Source: Halarchaeum nitratireducens | GTDB taxonomy: Archaea > Halobacteriota > Halobacteria > Halobacteriales > Halobacteriaceae | Assembly: GCF_014647155.1 (NCBI RefSeq) | Contig: NZ_BMOQ01000001.1 | Location: 62,001-126,000 of the forward strand | DNA length: 64,000 nucleotides | Direction of reading: 5' to 3' | Shown: positions 27,304 through 35,786 of the stretch, piece after piece | Position numbering within the stretch: position 1 is the stretch's first letter | Layout of the letters: each line of letters starts with the position of its first letter | The notes under the pieces: generated by a model | What the model was told of the DNA's origin: nothing | Database searches by the model: none | The model's input: only the letters and a program-made list of their open reading frames with translations | Program-made: the position numbers and the translations under genes

Positions 27304-27927
27304 CTACGCGATCTCGACGCGCCCCGAGGTCGCGCTTCGCAACCGTTCTTTCAGCGCGTCGGCGTCCTCGCGCGGGCACGTCACCGCGAAGGAGACGCGT
27401 TCCTCGTACGCCGCCTCGAAGTCGCACTCGGCGGATTCGAGGATCCCCCGGACCGTCCCCGAGTCGTCGTAGTCGACGACGGCGTCGAACGCCGTTCGCG
27501 GTTCGCGCGTCGTCACGCCCGCCTCGTCGACCGCTTCCTTCACCGCCCGCGAGTACGCCCGGGCGAGGCCGCCGACGCCGAGTTCCGTCCCGCCGAAGTA
27601 GCGCGTCACGACGACGGCGGCGTTCTCGATCCCGCGCTGTTGGAGGACGTTCAGCGCGGGCTTCCCCGAGGACCCCGAGGGCTCACCGTCGTCGCTCTGG
27701 TACTCGCGGAGCAGGTGCCCGCCGCCGGGACTGCCGGACTCGACCCTGACCCGGTAGCAGGGAACGTTGTGGGTCGCGTCCGCGTAGCGCTCCTGGACCT
27801 CGTCGACGAACGCTTCGGCGGCCGCGACGCCCTCGACGGGGCGGGCGCGGCCGACGAACTCGGACCCTCGGATCTCGAAGCGCGCCTCGCCCGGTCCCGC
27901 GAGCGTCTCGTAGGCGTCCTCGCTCAC
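27304..27927 (-). CDS. IMPACT/YigZ family protein
   Basis: 207 residues from GTG 27927, which has a GAGGTG ribosome site a few bases upstream; another GTG at 27936 is possible. UPF0029 domain: EFVGRARPVEG, THNVPCYRV, DDGEPSGSSGKPALNVL and VVVTRYFGGTELGVGGLARAYS, followed by a ferredoxin-like C-terminal domain. Members are thought to act in translation regulation; no enzymatic role is certain. The gene follows the ACT-domain gene closely. Confidence 0.92.
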   Translation of the reverse strand: MSEDAYETLAGPGEARFEIRGSEFVGRARPVEGVAAAEAFVDEVQERYADATHNVPCYRVRVESGSPGGGHLLREYQSDDGEPSGSSGKPALNVLQQRGIENAAVVVTRYFGGTELGVGGLARAYSRAVKEAVDEAGVTTREPRTAFDAVVDYDDSGTVRGILESAECDFEAAYEERVSFAVTCPREDADALKERLRSATSGRVEIA

Positions 27928-27937
27928 GCGTCCCACC

Positions 27938-28441
27938 TCACGACAGCTCGACGGAGCGCACGAAGGGCAGTTGCATGAGCTCGGTGACGACGTCGCCGGG
28001 GAGGTCGGCGTCGACGACGAGATAGAGGCGCGGTTCGTCCGTGAACTCGGGGTCCTCGCTGATCGTCTGTCTGATGCTGACGTCGTGGTCCGCGAGGAGG
28101 CCGGTCACGGTCGCCACGAGCCCGGGCTCGTCGGCGTCGTGGACCGCGACCGTCACCACCGTCAGATCGAGGACGGGGGCGAGATCCATCAGGCTCGGGA
28201 TCTGACTGATGTTCTGGAAGATGCGTCTGAGCTCCTCGTCGGCGAGGATGGCGTCCGTGGTGGAGTCGACGACGCGGCGATCCACGCCGACCTCTCGGGC
28301 CAGTTGCGTGTTCGGGATCTCGATGCCGCCCGTGACCACGCGACCGTCGTCGTTCACCGAGAACCCGCGTTCGAGGAGGAGCCTGATGACGGCCTGCTGG
28401 CCCGGGCTCCCCTCGAACTTCCGCATGATGTCCTCGAACAC
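27938..28441 (-). CDS. ACT-domain regulator of amino-acid metabolism
   Basis: 167 residues from GTG 28441. N-terminal HTH-like half (GSPGQQAVIRLLLERGFSVND, then NTQLAREVGVDRRVVDSTTDAIL) and a C-terminal ACT domain (LTVVTVAVHDADEPGLVATVTGLLADHDVSI). Such proteins bind amino acids and regulate transcription. The start is chosen because a TTTTA element (28465-28470) lies about 27 bases upstream, giving a leaderless mRNA; the in-frame ATG at 28531 would overlap the divergent pncB gene. Confidence 0.88.
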   Translation of the reverse strand: MFEDIMRKFEGSPGQQAVIRLLLERGFSVNDDGRVVTGGIEIPNTQLAREVGVDRRVVDSTTDAILADEELRRIFQNISQIPSLMDLAPVLDLTVVTVAVHDADEPGLVATVTGLLADHDVSIRQTISEDPEFTDEPRLYLVVDADLPGDVVTELMQLPFVRSVELS

Positions 28442-28524
28442 ACGGACGCGTACGCGACGCACCCGGTAAAACCGTCCGGGGTCGCCCCGCATGCTTTTTC
28501 GCCCCGCCGCCGATAGCTCGAAGC

Positions 28525-29691
28525 ATGCCACGAGACGCGCCGTCGGCCGACGGGCCCTTCGACATCGTGCCGGTCGACGCCATCCGTGACGGCCGGGCGA
28601 CGGACGCCTACTTCGAGCGGACGCAGACGACGCTCGAACACGCCGGGAAGAACCCGCACGTCGTCGCGGAGGTCACGGCCGATCAGTTCCCCACCGGGGA
28701 GTTCGAACTCTTCGGCGGCGTGCGGGACGCCGCCCACCTCCTCGAGGGGCTGCCGATCGACGTCGACGCGATGCGCGAGGGCCGGCTCTTCGACGGCGGG
28801 CCCGTCATGCGTATCGAGGGCGACTACCTCGACTTCGCTCGCTACGAGACGAGCCTGCTCGGCTTCCTCTCGCACGCGAGCGGCTGCGCGACCCGCGCGC
28901 TCGACGTTCGACGCGCCGCCCCCGAGAGCCAGGTGTTGAGCTTCGGCGCGCGCCACGTCCACCCCTCGATCGCGGCGATGGTCGAGCGGAGCGCGCTCGT
29001 CGCCGGTCTCGACGGCATCAGCCACGTCGCCGGCGGCGAGGTCATCGGTCACGAGGCGAGCGGGACGATGCCCCACGCGCTCCTCATCGCGTTCGGCTCG
29101 GGCCACCAGGAGGACGCGTGGCGGGCCTTCGACGAGGCCGTCGATCCCTCGGTGCCCCGCGTCGCGCTCGTCGACACCTACTCCGACGAGAAGGACGAGG
29201 CGCTGCGCGCCGCCGAAACGCTCGGCGAGCGCCTCGACAGCGTCCGCCTCGACACGACGGGCTCGCGCCGCGGGAACTTCCGCCACATCGTCGAGGAGGT
29301 CCGCTGGGAGCTCGACCTCCGGGGGCACGACGACGTCGGGATCTTCGTCAGCGGCGGTCTGGGCCCCGCCGACCTGCGCGACCTCCGCGACGTCGTCGAG
29401 GGGTTCGGCGTCGGCGGCTACGTCTCGAACGCCGATCCCGTGGACTTCGCGCTCGACATCGTCGAACGCGACGGCGACCCCTGCGCGAAACGCGGGAAGC
29501 TCTCCGGGACCAAACAGGTCTATCGGACGCCGGACGGGGCACACCACGTCGGCCTCGATGTCCGTCCGGGCCCGACCGACGGCGAGGCGCTCTTAGAGCC
29601 GCTGCTCCGCGACGGTGAGATCGTCCGGGAGTTCGACATCGAGAAGGCGGCGCGGCGGTCGGCGGCGGACGCGGACGACGTGGACTTCTAA
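28525..29691 (+). CDS. pncB: Nicotinate phosphoribosyltransferase
   Basis: NAD salvage enzyme making nicotinate mononucleotide from nicotinate and PRPP. 388 residues, the short archaeal type. Visible are GRATDAYFERT near residue 22, SHASGCATRA, FGARHVHPSIA, GISHVAGGE, and VALVDTYSDEKDEAL, followed by IFVSGGLGPADL, which is the PRPP phosphate-binding region. It ends 4 bases inside the convergent AMMECR1 gene. Confidence 0.94.
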   Translation: MPRDAPSADGPFDIVPVDAIRDGRATDAYFERTQTTLEHAGKNPHVVAEVTADQFPTGEFELFGGVRDAAHLLEGLPIDVDAMREGRLFDGGPVMRIEGDYLDFARYETSLLGFLSHASGCATRALDVRRAAPESQVLSFGARHVHPSIAAMVERSALVAGLDGISHVAGGEVIGHEASGTMPHALLIAFGSGHQEDAWRAFDEAVDPSVPRVALVDTYSDEKDEALRAAETLGERLDSVRLDTTGSRRGNFRHIVEEVRWELDLRGHDDVGIFVSGGLGPADLRDLRDVVEGFGVGGYVSNADPVDFALDIVERDGDPCAKRGKLSGTKQVYRTPDGAHHVGLDVRPGPTDGEALLEPLLRDGEIVREFDIEKAARRSAADADDVDF

Positions 29692-30320
29692 CGCTGGCCG
29701 CGGACGTCGACCTCGCCGTTCGGCTCGGTCTCCTCGAAGACCTGGCCCTCGAAGAGCGTAACGACGACGTCGTCGCTCTCCCACGCGCCGTTCGGGAGCC
29801 CGGCCTTCCGGCAGGTCCGATCGAGGTACTCGAAGACGCTCCAGTCGTTCTCGACCGGGACAGTCGGATACATCCAGCCGTACTGACCGTTGCCGTCGAC
29901 GATGATGCCGTGCGTCCCGAGGTCGATGTCGGCGACCGGGTCGTCGGTGAGGATGAGGTTCGAGACGGTGCAGACGGAGACGCGGATCGTGTCGAGCTCG
30001 GCGGGCTCGACCTCGGATCCGCACGAGGAGTCGCTGGCGGCCTTGATCGCGGCCTCGACGATCGCGTGACCCAACTGCTTCGATTCGTTCCCGAGGTCTC
30101 GAACGGAGTCGTGTGCGCCCGCGCAACCGCGGAGTCGTCCGCGTCCCCGTGTCGATTTGAGGCGGACGAACGCGCCCGTCCGGTTGTAGAACGCGTCGCG
30201 CATGCTCCCGGGCTGTTCGCGCTGTCCGTTACGAACGAACGCTTCGACCGAGTCACGCGCGAGTTCGACGGCCCGCACGCCGTCGTCTTCAGAAAGATGG
30301 ATCGACTGGGCCTCGGACAT
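29688..30320 (-). CDS. AMMECR1-domain protein
   Basis: 210 residues. AMMECR1 signature is seen in GAFVRLK, the RLRGCAG stretch (invariant LRGCIG in the family) and LILTDDPVADIDLGTHGIIV. Ends with PTVPVENDW and a FEGQVFEE tail. Family function is unknown, although memo-AMMECR1 links exist in other archaea. A GTG directly before the ATG (30323) is an alternative start; a GTATATGTA element lies only about 10 bases upstream, so the exact start is uncertain. Confidence 0.88.
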   Translation of the reverse strand: MSEAQSIHLSEDDGVRAVELARDSVEAFVRNGQREQPGSMRDAFYNRTGAFVRLKSTRGRGRLRGCAGAHDSVRDLGNESKQLGHAIVEAAIKAASDSSCGSEVEPAELDTIRVSVCTVSNLILTDDPVADIDLGTHGIIVDGNGQYGWMYPTVPVENDWSVFEYLDRTCRKAGLPNGAWESDDVVVTLFEGQVFEETEPNGEVDVRGQR

Positions 30321-30466
30321 CACGCGTACATATACGGCCCGTTCGGACTTGAATCCTTCCCCGACAGACGAATACGTGATGAGTCACGGAAATCGAGTAT
30401 TCGGTGCTCGGGCGGTCTCTCGGCGCCGAATCCACCGTCGGGCCGAAACCGGTGTGGCCAGAAGGT

Positions 30467-30518
30467 ACTTATACGATGTGTGGTAGTGGTTGTCACACGT
30501 CGCATCGAACCCCTTAAC
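30467..30518 (+). promoter_or_regulatory. Candidate promoter of the RNase P RNA gene
   Basis: Two A/T-rich elements precede the RNA: ACTTATAC (30467-30474) and CCCTTAACG (30511-30519). The second lies about 27-30 bases before the predicted first helix of the RNA and is the better spacing for the mature 5' end; the first would give a leader of about 50 bases. Confidence 0.4.
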
Positions 30519-30547
30519 GTCGTCCCGGCGCTAGACTCGATCGAGTC

Positions 30548-30868
30548 GCGGGAGCCCGGCCCCCGTGCGCGCACGCCGCGTGCATGAGGAAAGTCCCCCC
30601 ACCTGTCGGGCAGGCGACCGGGCACACGCCCGGGGCGGGAGACCGTCGGCACTGGAACAGAGACGACACGTCTCCGTCCGACCGATGCGGTGTGCGAACC
30701 CGCGGCGACGCGAAGCCGCGGGGAGTGAACCCACCGAGGAATGAGGGCGGAGGAGCGATGGAACGGCCACCCTCGCCGGTGCAAGTCCGCGCACAGGAAG
30801 GTAGCCCGACGTGCCGCGCGGACGCTCAGCCGAATGCCGGGCCGAACAGAAGGGGGCTTACTCCCCGC
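30548..30868 (+). ncRNA. rnpB: RNase P RNA (archaeal type A)
   Basis: Catalytic RNA that matures tRNA 5' ends. The universally conserved 5' block ATGAGGAAAGTCC (30583-30595) and the 3' block GAACAGAAGGGGGCTTAC (30844-30861), which together form helix P4, are both present and about 260 bases apart. Between them are ACTGGAACAGAGACGACACG-like and GGAGCGATGGAACGGCCACCC-type elements, and GTGCAAGTCCGC. Possible P1 helix: GCGGGAG (30548-30554) with CTCCCCGC (30861-30868). The ends are estimated from that helix and may be off by tens of bases. Confidence 0.93.
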
Positions 30869-31000
30869 AGCTCACTCCACCGTCCCCGCGAGCGGCCGCG
30901 CCGTTCGGTAACTCGCGCCGCGTGGCGAGCGCTACTCCTCACGTGTCGGCGGCTCTCCCGTCCGGTCTTCGGCGGTTCCGAGCGTGAGCGAGGACCCGCC

Positions 31001-32092
31001 CTACTCGAACCAGAACCGCCCGTCCTCCTGGATCGCCTCGCCGTCCACCACGATGCGCGAGTTCTCGCTCACGTCCGTGATGAGGTCGACGTGCACCGCC
31101 GACTCGTTCGCCTCGTCCTCGCGGCCCTCCGGGAAGTTCGAGGCGTACGCGCGGCCGAGCGCGAGGTGCACGGTCTCGCCCATCTTCTCGTCGAAGAGGA
31201 TGTTGTCCGTCACGCGGTCGATCCCGCGGTTCATCCCGATCCCGAGCTCGCCCAGTCGGCGCGCGCCGTCGTCGGTCTCCACCACCTCGGTGATGGCGTC
31301 CTCGCCCTGCGCCGCGGTGTAGTCGACGACCTCGCCGTCCTCGAACCGGAGGGCGACGTCCGCCACACGCCGCCCGTTGATCGTCATCGGGACGTCGAAG
31401 CACACCTCGCCCTCCGTCGCGTGCGGCGCGGTGAACACCTCGCCGGACGGGAGATTGTGCGAGTCGTAGTCGACGCTCGCCGCCGAGTTCACCGCGACGC
31501 GGCCCTCGACCGACATCGTCAGGTCCGTCTCCGTCCCGGAGACGAGTCGGACCTCGCTCGCGTCGTTGAGCACCTCCGCCACCTTCGCCTGCTTCTCCGC
31601 TTGCGCCTCCCAGTCGCGGTTGATCGCGTCGTAGACGAACCGCTGATACGCCTCGTAGCTCATCCCGGCCTGCTGGGCGAGCGAGCGCGTCGGATGCTCC
31701 GTCAACACCCACTTCGTGTCGAGACGCGCCTTTCGGATCTCCCGTCGGGCCCGGTCGTACGCCTGCCGACGCTCCCCGGGAACGTCCGCTGTCGCCGCCG
31801 TGTTCCGTCCGCCGCCGAGCGTCAACACCGCGTCCGCGTTTTCGAGCAGCGCGCGCTCGTACTCGGGATCCACCTCGAAGTCCCCCTCGTGCGCGCGGAG
31901 GTACGCCCGCGTGATCTCGCCCGAGGCGTACGTCGTCACGACGTTCGCGTCGCGCTTCCCGAGCTCCTCGGCGACCGCCACCGCGAGCTCGTGAGCGTCC
32001 GGCCCGACGCGGACGACGACGTCGTCGCCCGCCTCGATCCGCGCGCTCCAGTCGATCAGGGTCCGTGCGTGTTCCCGAACGCGTTCGTCCAT
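31001..32092 (-). CDS. M29-family metallo-aminopeptidase
   Basis: 363 residues from ATG 32092. Family features: NLPSGEVFTAPHATEGEV (metal glutamate), NRGIDRVTDNILFDEKMGETVHLALGRAY (histidine and metal ligands), AVHVDLITDV near the C-terminus. Members (AmpS, PepS, AmpII) release N-terminal residues using Co2+ or Zn2+. The frame can extend to 32215, but that part runs into a duplicated segment of the CBS gene and is not family-like. Its C-terminus faces the RNase P RNA gene. Confidence 0.92.
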   Translation of the reverse strand: MDERVREHARTLIDWSARIEAGDDVVVRVGPDAHELAVAVAEELGKRDANVVTTYASGEITRAYLRAHEGDFEVDPEYERALLENADAVLTLGGGRNTAATADVPGERRQAYDRARREIRKARLDTKWVLTEHPTRSLAQQAGMSYEAYQRFVYDAINRDWEAQAEKQAKVAEVLNDASEVRLVSGTETDLTMSVEGRVAVNSAASVDYDSHNLPSGEVFTAPHATEGEVCFDVPMTINGRRVADVALRFEDGEVVDYTAAQGEDAITEVVETDDGARRLGELGIGMNRGIDRVTDNILFDEKMGETVHLALGRAYASNFPEGREDEANESAVHVDLITDVSENSRIVVDGEAIQEDGRFWFE

Positions 32093-32141
32093 ACCCGCGT
32101 CGTCGCACGGGCGAGAGAAAAAGCCGACCGCTCGGCTCCGT

Positions 32142-32280
32142 TCAGACCTGCGCTTCGAGCAGGTCCGCGACAGCGTCGGACGCGTCCGCGTCCGACTGGC
32201 CCACGAATCGAACACGATTCGTGGATGTCGCCCATCTCTTCGGGGGGCGTCTCAGACCTGCGCTTCGAGCAGGTCCGCGA
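32142..32280. repeat. Partial tandem duplication of the 3' end of the CBS gene
   Basis: A 29-base sequence occurs exactly twice, at 32142-32170 and 32252-32280; the second copy is the last 29 bases of the CBS gene (encoding DLLEAQV and stop). A second, weaker match (GCCCATCTCTTCG near 32230, against ACCCATCTCCTCG near 32286) shows that the copied unit was longer. Reading the extra copy in the gene's strand gives SDADASDAVADLLEAQV then stop. Between the two halves of the extra copy lies a perfect palindrome (32201-32224). No open gene remains in the copy. Confidence 0.85.
32201..32224. repeat. Perfect 10-base inverted repeat inside the duplication
   Basis: CCACGAATCG, loop AACA, CGATTCGTGG. 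It could fold into a stable hairpin on either strand and is placed inside the extra copy of the CBS gene tail, between that gene's stop and the aminopeptidase start. It could act as terminator for the CBS gene; it may also mark an insertion or repair event. Confidence 0.7.
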
Positions 32281-32677
32281 TATCACCCATCTCCTCGCCG
32301 AGGAGGACGAGCACGTCGTCGAGCGAGACGACGCCTGTCGGCTCCTCGTCGTCGTCCACGACGACGACGCGTCGGACCTCTTCTAGTTTCATCCGCTCGA
32401 CGATCCGGAGGACGTCCATGCCTCGCTCGATAGTCACGAGTTCGTCCGTCGCGAGCTCCGCCACCGTCGTCGACTCCGGGATGACCTGCTCGCGCAGCGA
32501 GAGCGCGAGCGTTCGATCCGTCAGCGCGCCCACGGCCCCTCCGTCCTCGGTGACGACGAGGAAGCCGACGCCGTGCGCGGCCATCGTCTCCGCGGCCTGA
32601 TCGAGCGACGCGCTCGCGGGGATACTCACGACCTCTTCCGACACGTCTCGGACGGGAAGCGACTGACTCTGAGCCAT
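32252..32677 (-). CDS. Stand-alone CBS-pair protein
   Basis: 141 residues from ATG 32677: essentially one CBS pair (Bateman module). First CBS about residues 8-62 (SEEVVSIPASASLDQAAETMAAHGVGFLVV), second about 73-130 (TDELVTIERGMDVLRIVERMKLEEVRRVVVV). Such proteins bind adenosine nucleotides and act as sensors; the target is unknown. The C-terminal EEMGDIADLLEAQV is partly repeated downstream (see the duplication entry). Confidence 0.92.
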   Translation of the reverse strand: MAQSQSLPVRDVSEEVVSIPASASLDQAAETMAAHGVGFLVVTEDGGAVGALTDRTLALSLREQVIPESTTVAELATDELVTIERGMDVLRIVERMKLEEVRRVVVVDDDEEPTGVVSLDDVLVLLGEEMGDIADLLEAQV

Positions 32678-32791
32678 ACCCGGAACGCGAAGCGGCTGGT
32701 AAGTAAAAACGGTGGCCGGTCGGTTTCCCCTTTGTCTCGCGCGTCGTTCGAGCACGCCCAAATCGTACCGAACGAACTACCGAGTTAGCGT

Positions 32792-32883
32792 CCGGCGACC
32801 GAGTGGCTCGGTAGAGCCCGGTAGGTCGCCGGTTCACTCGCCCGAAGGGCGAGGTCCGAAGACCCCCTCCGTCGGAGGGGGTC
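32792..32883. repeat. Three consecutive inverted repeats between CBS gene and valS
   Basis: In order: CCGGCGACC / GGTCGCCGG with a 23-base loop (32792-32832); CTCGCCC / GGGCGAG around GAA (32837-32853); GACCCCCTCC / GGAGGGGGTC around GTC (32861-32883). All arms pair perfectly. They lie in the 275-base gap upstream of the CBS gene and downstream of valS; no gene is visible in the gap. The GC-rich tight hairpins fit structured RNA, terminators or a short repeat family. Confidence 0.65.
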
Positions 32884-32903
32884 TGACGGACATTTTGGTG
32901 AAG

Positions 32904-32950
32904 CTTTTGCAAGCGCTGGCCGCGTTTCGCGCGGCCAAGCGCTGCAAAAG
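32904..32950 (-). terminator. Long hairpin three bases after the valS stop
   Basis: Two 21-base arms (32904-32924 and 32930-32950) with a five-base loop pair along their whole length with one bulge on each side; each arm ends in CTTTT or AAAAG. On the valS strand the second arm is followed by A/T-containing sequence CTTCACC. Position right after the valS stop codon suggests a transcription terminator or 3' end stabiliser. Confidence 0.65.
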
Positions 32951-32952
32951 GT

Positions 32953-35601
32953 TCAGGGGTAGACGAGGACGGTGCCGAACTCGGTCTCGACGACGGCGAC
33001 CTCCGCGCCGTCTTCCGCGCGGTACTCCTCCTCGACGGTGACCCAGTCGGCGTCGAGCTCGTACTCCTCGCCGTCCGCGGTGAGGGTGACGGTGTCGCCG
33101 GAGTTCTTCTGCGCCTGGATGACCTCGGGGTCGGCCTCGTTCAGGGCCTGGAGGACGATCCCGGCCTCGCTGCGGAATTCGGGGCCGATCTCCGCGTCGT
33201 CGCCGTCGACGTCGACGGGGACGAGCTCGACGCTCGGACGCCCCTCGCGGACCCGAACGGGCGCGTTGACGGTCTCGGAGAGGTCGTACGTGTCGACGTT
33301 CTCGACGACGGTTCCCGGATCGAAGTAGAGTTCGACGTCGTCGAGGTCGGCGTTGAGCGGGTAGCCGTTGGCGGACTTCCACGCGCGGATCTCCCGGACG
33401 GCCTCGGCGATGACGTCGCCGCGGGCCTCGGCGTCCTCGTCGTAGGCGTCGAGGGCGGGCCACTCGGCGGTGTGGACGCTCCCCTCGGTGCCGGGGAGGT
33501 AGCGCCAGATCTCGTCGGCGAGGTGCGGGCTGAATGGCGCGAGCATCCGCGTGACGGCGGAGACGACGTCGTAGAGCGTCTTACGCGCGGCGTCGCGCTC
33601 GCCCGGCCGGCCGTTGTACAGTCGGCCCTTCGCGAGCTCGACGTAGTCGTCCGCGAGGTCGTTCCACGCGAACTCCCGGAGCTCGCGGAGGGCGGCGTCG
33701 AAGCGGTAGGCCTCCATCTCGGCCTCGACGTCGCCGGCGACGCGCGTCGCCTTCGAGCGGATCCAACTGTCCGCGTCGCGGTAGGCGGGGTCCGAGATGT
33801 CGGGCGTGTCCTCGTCGAAGTGCCCGCTCGCGAACTTGACGATGTTCCAAAGCTTCGTGAGGAAGCGACTCGCCGATTTGACTTCTTTCCACTGGAACTG
33901 GACGTCGCTGCCGGGCTGGCCGCCGAGCGCGAGCGCCTGCCGGGCGGCGTCCGCGCTGTACTCCTCCACAGCCTCCTCGGGGCTGACGGTGTTCCCCCGG
34001 CTCTTGCTCATCTTGTTGCCGTCGGGGCCGAACACCATGCCGTTGATGAGGACGTTCTCCCACGGCTTCTCGTCGGTGAGTTCGCCGGTGCGCAAGAGCG
34101 TGTAGAACGCCCACGTGCGGATGATGTCGTGGCCCTGCGGCCGGAGGCTGACGGGCTCGAACTCCTCGAGGTCGATGTTCTCGGGCCACCCGGAGACGTG
34201 CAGGGGCGTGATGGAGGAGTCCATCCACGTGTCCATGACGTCGGTCTCGCCGGTCCACGACTCGCCGCCGCACTCGGGACAGTCGTCGACTGCGGGCGGC
34301 TCCTCCGTGGGGTCGACGGGCGTCTCCTCGCCCGCGGCGATGTGCCAATACCCACAAGAATCGCACTCCCACGCCGGGATGGGCGTGGCGAAGACGCGCT
34401 GGCGACTGATGACCCAGTCCCAGTCCATCCCCTCCGTCCACTCGACGAGGCGCTGTCGCATGTGCTCGGGGATCCACTCGACCTCCTCGGCCCGTTCGAG
34501 GATGGCCTCCTTGTCGACCTCGACGAACCACTGCTCCTTCGAGAGGATCTCGATCGGCGTATCACACCGCCAGCACGCGCCCACGGACTGCTCGGTGGGC
34601 TCGGTGTCGTTGAGGTAACCCTCGGCGTCGAGGTCCTCGGCGACGGCTTCTTTCGCCTCGTCGATGGTGAGGCCGGCGTAGTCGCCGGCGTCCTCGGTGA
34701 GGTGCCCGTCCTCGGTGAAGACGGCGCGCAGGTCGAGGTCGTGCTCGGCCCACCACGTCACGTCCTGTTTGTCCCCGAACGTACAGACCATGACGGCGCC
34801 GCTTCCGAACTCTTGGTCGACGTCCTCGTCCTCGATGAGTTCGACCTCGTGGCCGAAGAGCGGCACCTCGAAGGTGTCGTCCTCGCGGCCGTCGTAGCGC
34901 TCGTCGTCGGGGTGGACGGCCATCGCGACGCAGGCCGCCATCAGTTCGGGGCGCGTGGTCGCGATCTCGATGTCGTCGTTGTCGACGCCGGGGAAGGTGA
35001 CGTAGTGGAGGGTCCCCTCGCGCTCGATTGGTTCGACTTCGGCGTCGGCGATGGCGGTGCCACAGCGCGGACACCAGTTGACGGGGTGCTCGTCGCGGTA
35101 GACGAGGTCGTCGTTCGCCATCTCGACGAAGGACTCCTGGGTCTTCCCCCAGTAGTCGGGGTCCATCGTGCGGAACTCGGCGTCCCAGTCCTGACTGAAG
35201 CCGAGCTCCCGCATCGTCTCCTTCATCGAGGCGATCTGGTGGCGGGTGTGCTCGACGCACATCTCGCGGAACTCGTCGCGCGGGACGTCCGTGCGCTGGA
35301 TGCCCTCGTTCTCCTCGACCTTCACCTCGGTGGGGAGGCCGTGGCAGTCCCACCCCTGCGGGAAGAGGACGTCGTCGCCTTGGAGGCGGTGGAAGCGCGC
35401 GGCGAAGTCCATGTACGACCAGTTGAGGGCGTGGCCGATGTGGAGTTCGCCCGTCGGGTAGGGGGGTGGCGTGTCGACGACGTAGGCGGTGTCGGGGTCG
35501 TTGGCGTCGCCGTCGAAGCGGTAGGTCTCCTCGTCCAGCCAGCGCTGCTGGAGTCGCGGTTCGAGTTCCGCGGGATCGTAGTCGTCGGGCACCTGGGTCA
35601 T
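32953..35601 (-). CDS. valS: Valyl-tRNA synthetase
   Basis: 882 residues, class I synthetase. Catalytic signatures are [12 protein letters not shown] (HIGH motif at residues 54-57) and NKMSKSRGN (about residue 530). An editing domain with [17 protein letters not shown] lies around residues 220-240. Zinc-finger-like pairs [10 protein letters not shown] (about 170), CWRCDTPIE (about 345), CDSCGYWH and CPECGG (about 410-445) are visible. The archaeal C-terminal anticodon-binding domain follows. ATG start. It is divergent from the iron transporter and is followed by a strong hairpin. Confidence 0.97.
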   Translation of the reverse strand: MTQVPDDYDPAELEPRLQQRWLDEETYRFDGDANDPDTAYVVDTPPPYPTGELHIGHALNWSYMDFAARFHRLQGDDVLFPQGWDCHGLPTEVKVEENEGIQRTDVPRDEFREMCVEHTRHQIASMKETMRELGFSQDWDAEFRTMDPDYWGKTQESFVEMANDDLVYRDEHPVNWCPRCGTAIADAEVEPIEREGTLHYVTFPGVDNDDIEIATTRPELMAACVAMAVHPDDERYDGREDDTFEVPLFGHEVELIEDEDVDQEFGSGAVMVCTFGDKQDVTWWAEHDLDLRAVFTEDGHLTEDAGDYAGLTIDEAKEAVAEDLDAEGYLNDTEPTEQSVGACWRCDTPIEILSKEQWFVEVDKEAILERAEEVEWIPEHMRQRLVEWTEGMDWDWVISRQRVFATPIPAWECDSCGYWHIAAGEETPVDPTEEPPAVDDCPECGGESWTGETDVMDTWMDSSITPLHVSGWPENIDLEEFEPVSLRPQGHDIIRTWAFYTLLRTGELTDEKPWENVLINGMVFGPDGNKMSKSRGNTVSPEEAVEEYSADAARQALALGGQPGSDVQFQWKEVKSASRFLTKLWNIVKFASGHFDEDTPDISDPAYRDADSWIRSKATRVAGDVEAEMEAYRFDAALRELREFAWNDLADDYVELAKGRLYNGRPGERDAARKTLYDVVSAVTRMLAPFSPHLADEIWRYLPGTEGSVHTAEWPALDAYDEDAEARGDVIAEAVREIRAWKSANGYPLNADLDDVELYFDPGTVVENVDTYDLSETVNAPVRVREGRPSVELVPVDVDGDDAEIGPEFRSEAGIVLQALNEADPEVIQAQKNSGDTVTLTADGEEYELDADWVTVEEEYRAEDGAEVAVVETEFGTVLVYP

Positions 35602-35765
35602 GTCTCTGAAGTCGTCGCTGTCGGTGTAGCGTTTCGATGCGCGCCAGAAACGAGTCGGCCTCTACCGACGTACTACGGCGACAGCGACGCGCATGCCAAA
35701 ATCGACGGAAGCGCTCCGTAAAAAGGTTCCCGTCCCGACCGACACCGGACCGATGTCTTTTTGTG

Positions 35766-35783
35766 TTTTAGGCCAACCTAAAA
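35766..35783. promoter_or_regulatory. DtxR/SirR-like operator before the iron-siderophore binding protein
   Basis: TTTTAGG-CCAA-CCTAAAA, a perfect 7-base inverted repeat with a 4-base spacer, ending 3 bases before the ATG. It resembles the TTAGG..CCTAA core of DtxR/IdeR-family iron regulators (SirR/Idr in haloarchaea). A CTTTTTGTG element (about 35758-35765) sits at the TATA distance, so a repressor bound here would cover the transcription start. The same architecture recurs at 36941-36958. Confidence 0.75.
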
Positions 35784-35786
35784 AGT

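Noticed and set aside
32093-32215. N-terminal extension of the M29 aminopeptidase to 32215
   Set aside because: It would run through the duplicated CBS tail and the palindrome; the family normally begins at the ATG at 32092.
33472-35721. A 749-residue + strand frame over valS
   Set aside because: Antisense shadow of the valyl-tRNA synthetase, whose catalytic HIGH and KMSKS motifs are on the minus strand.
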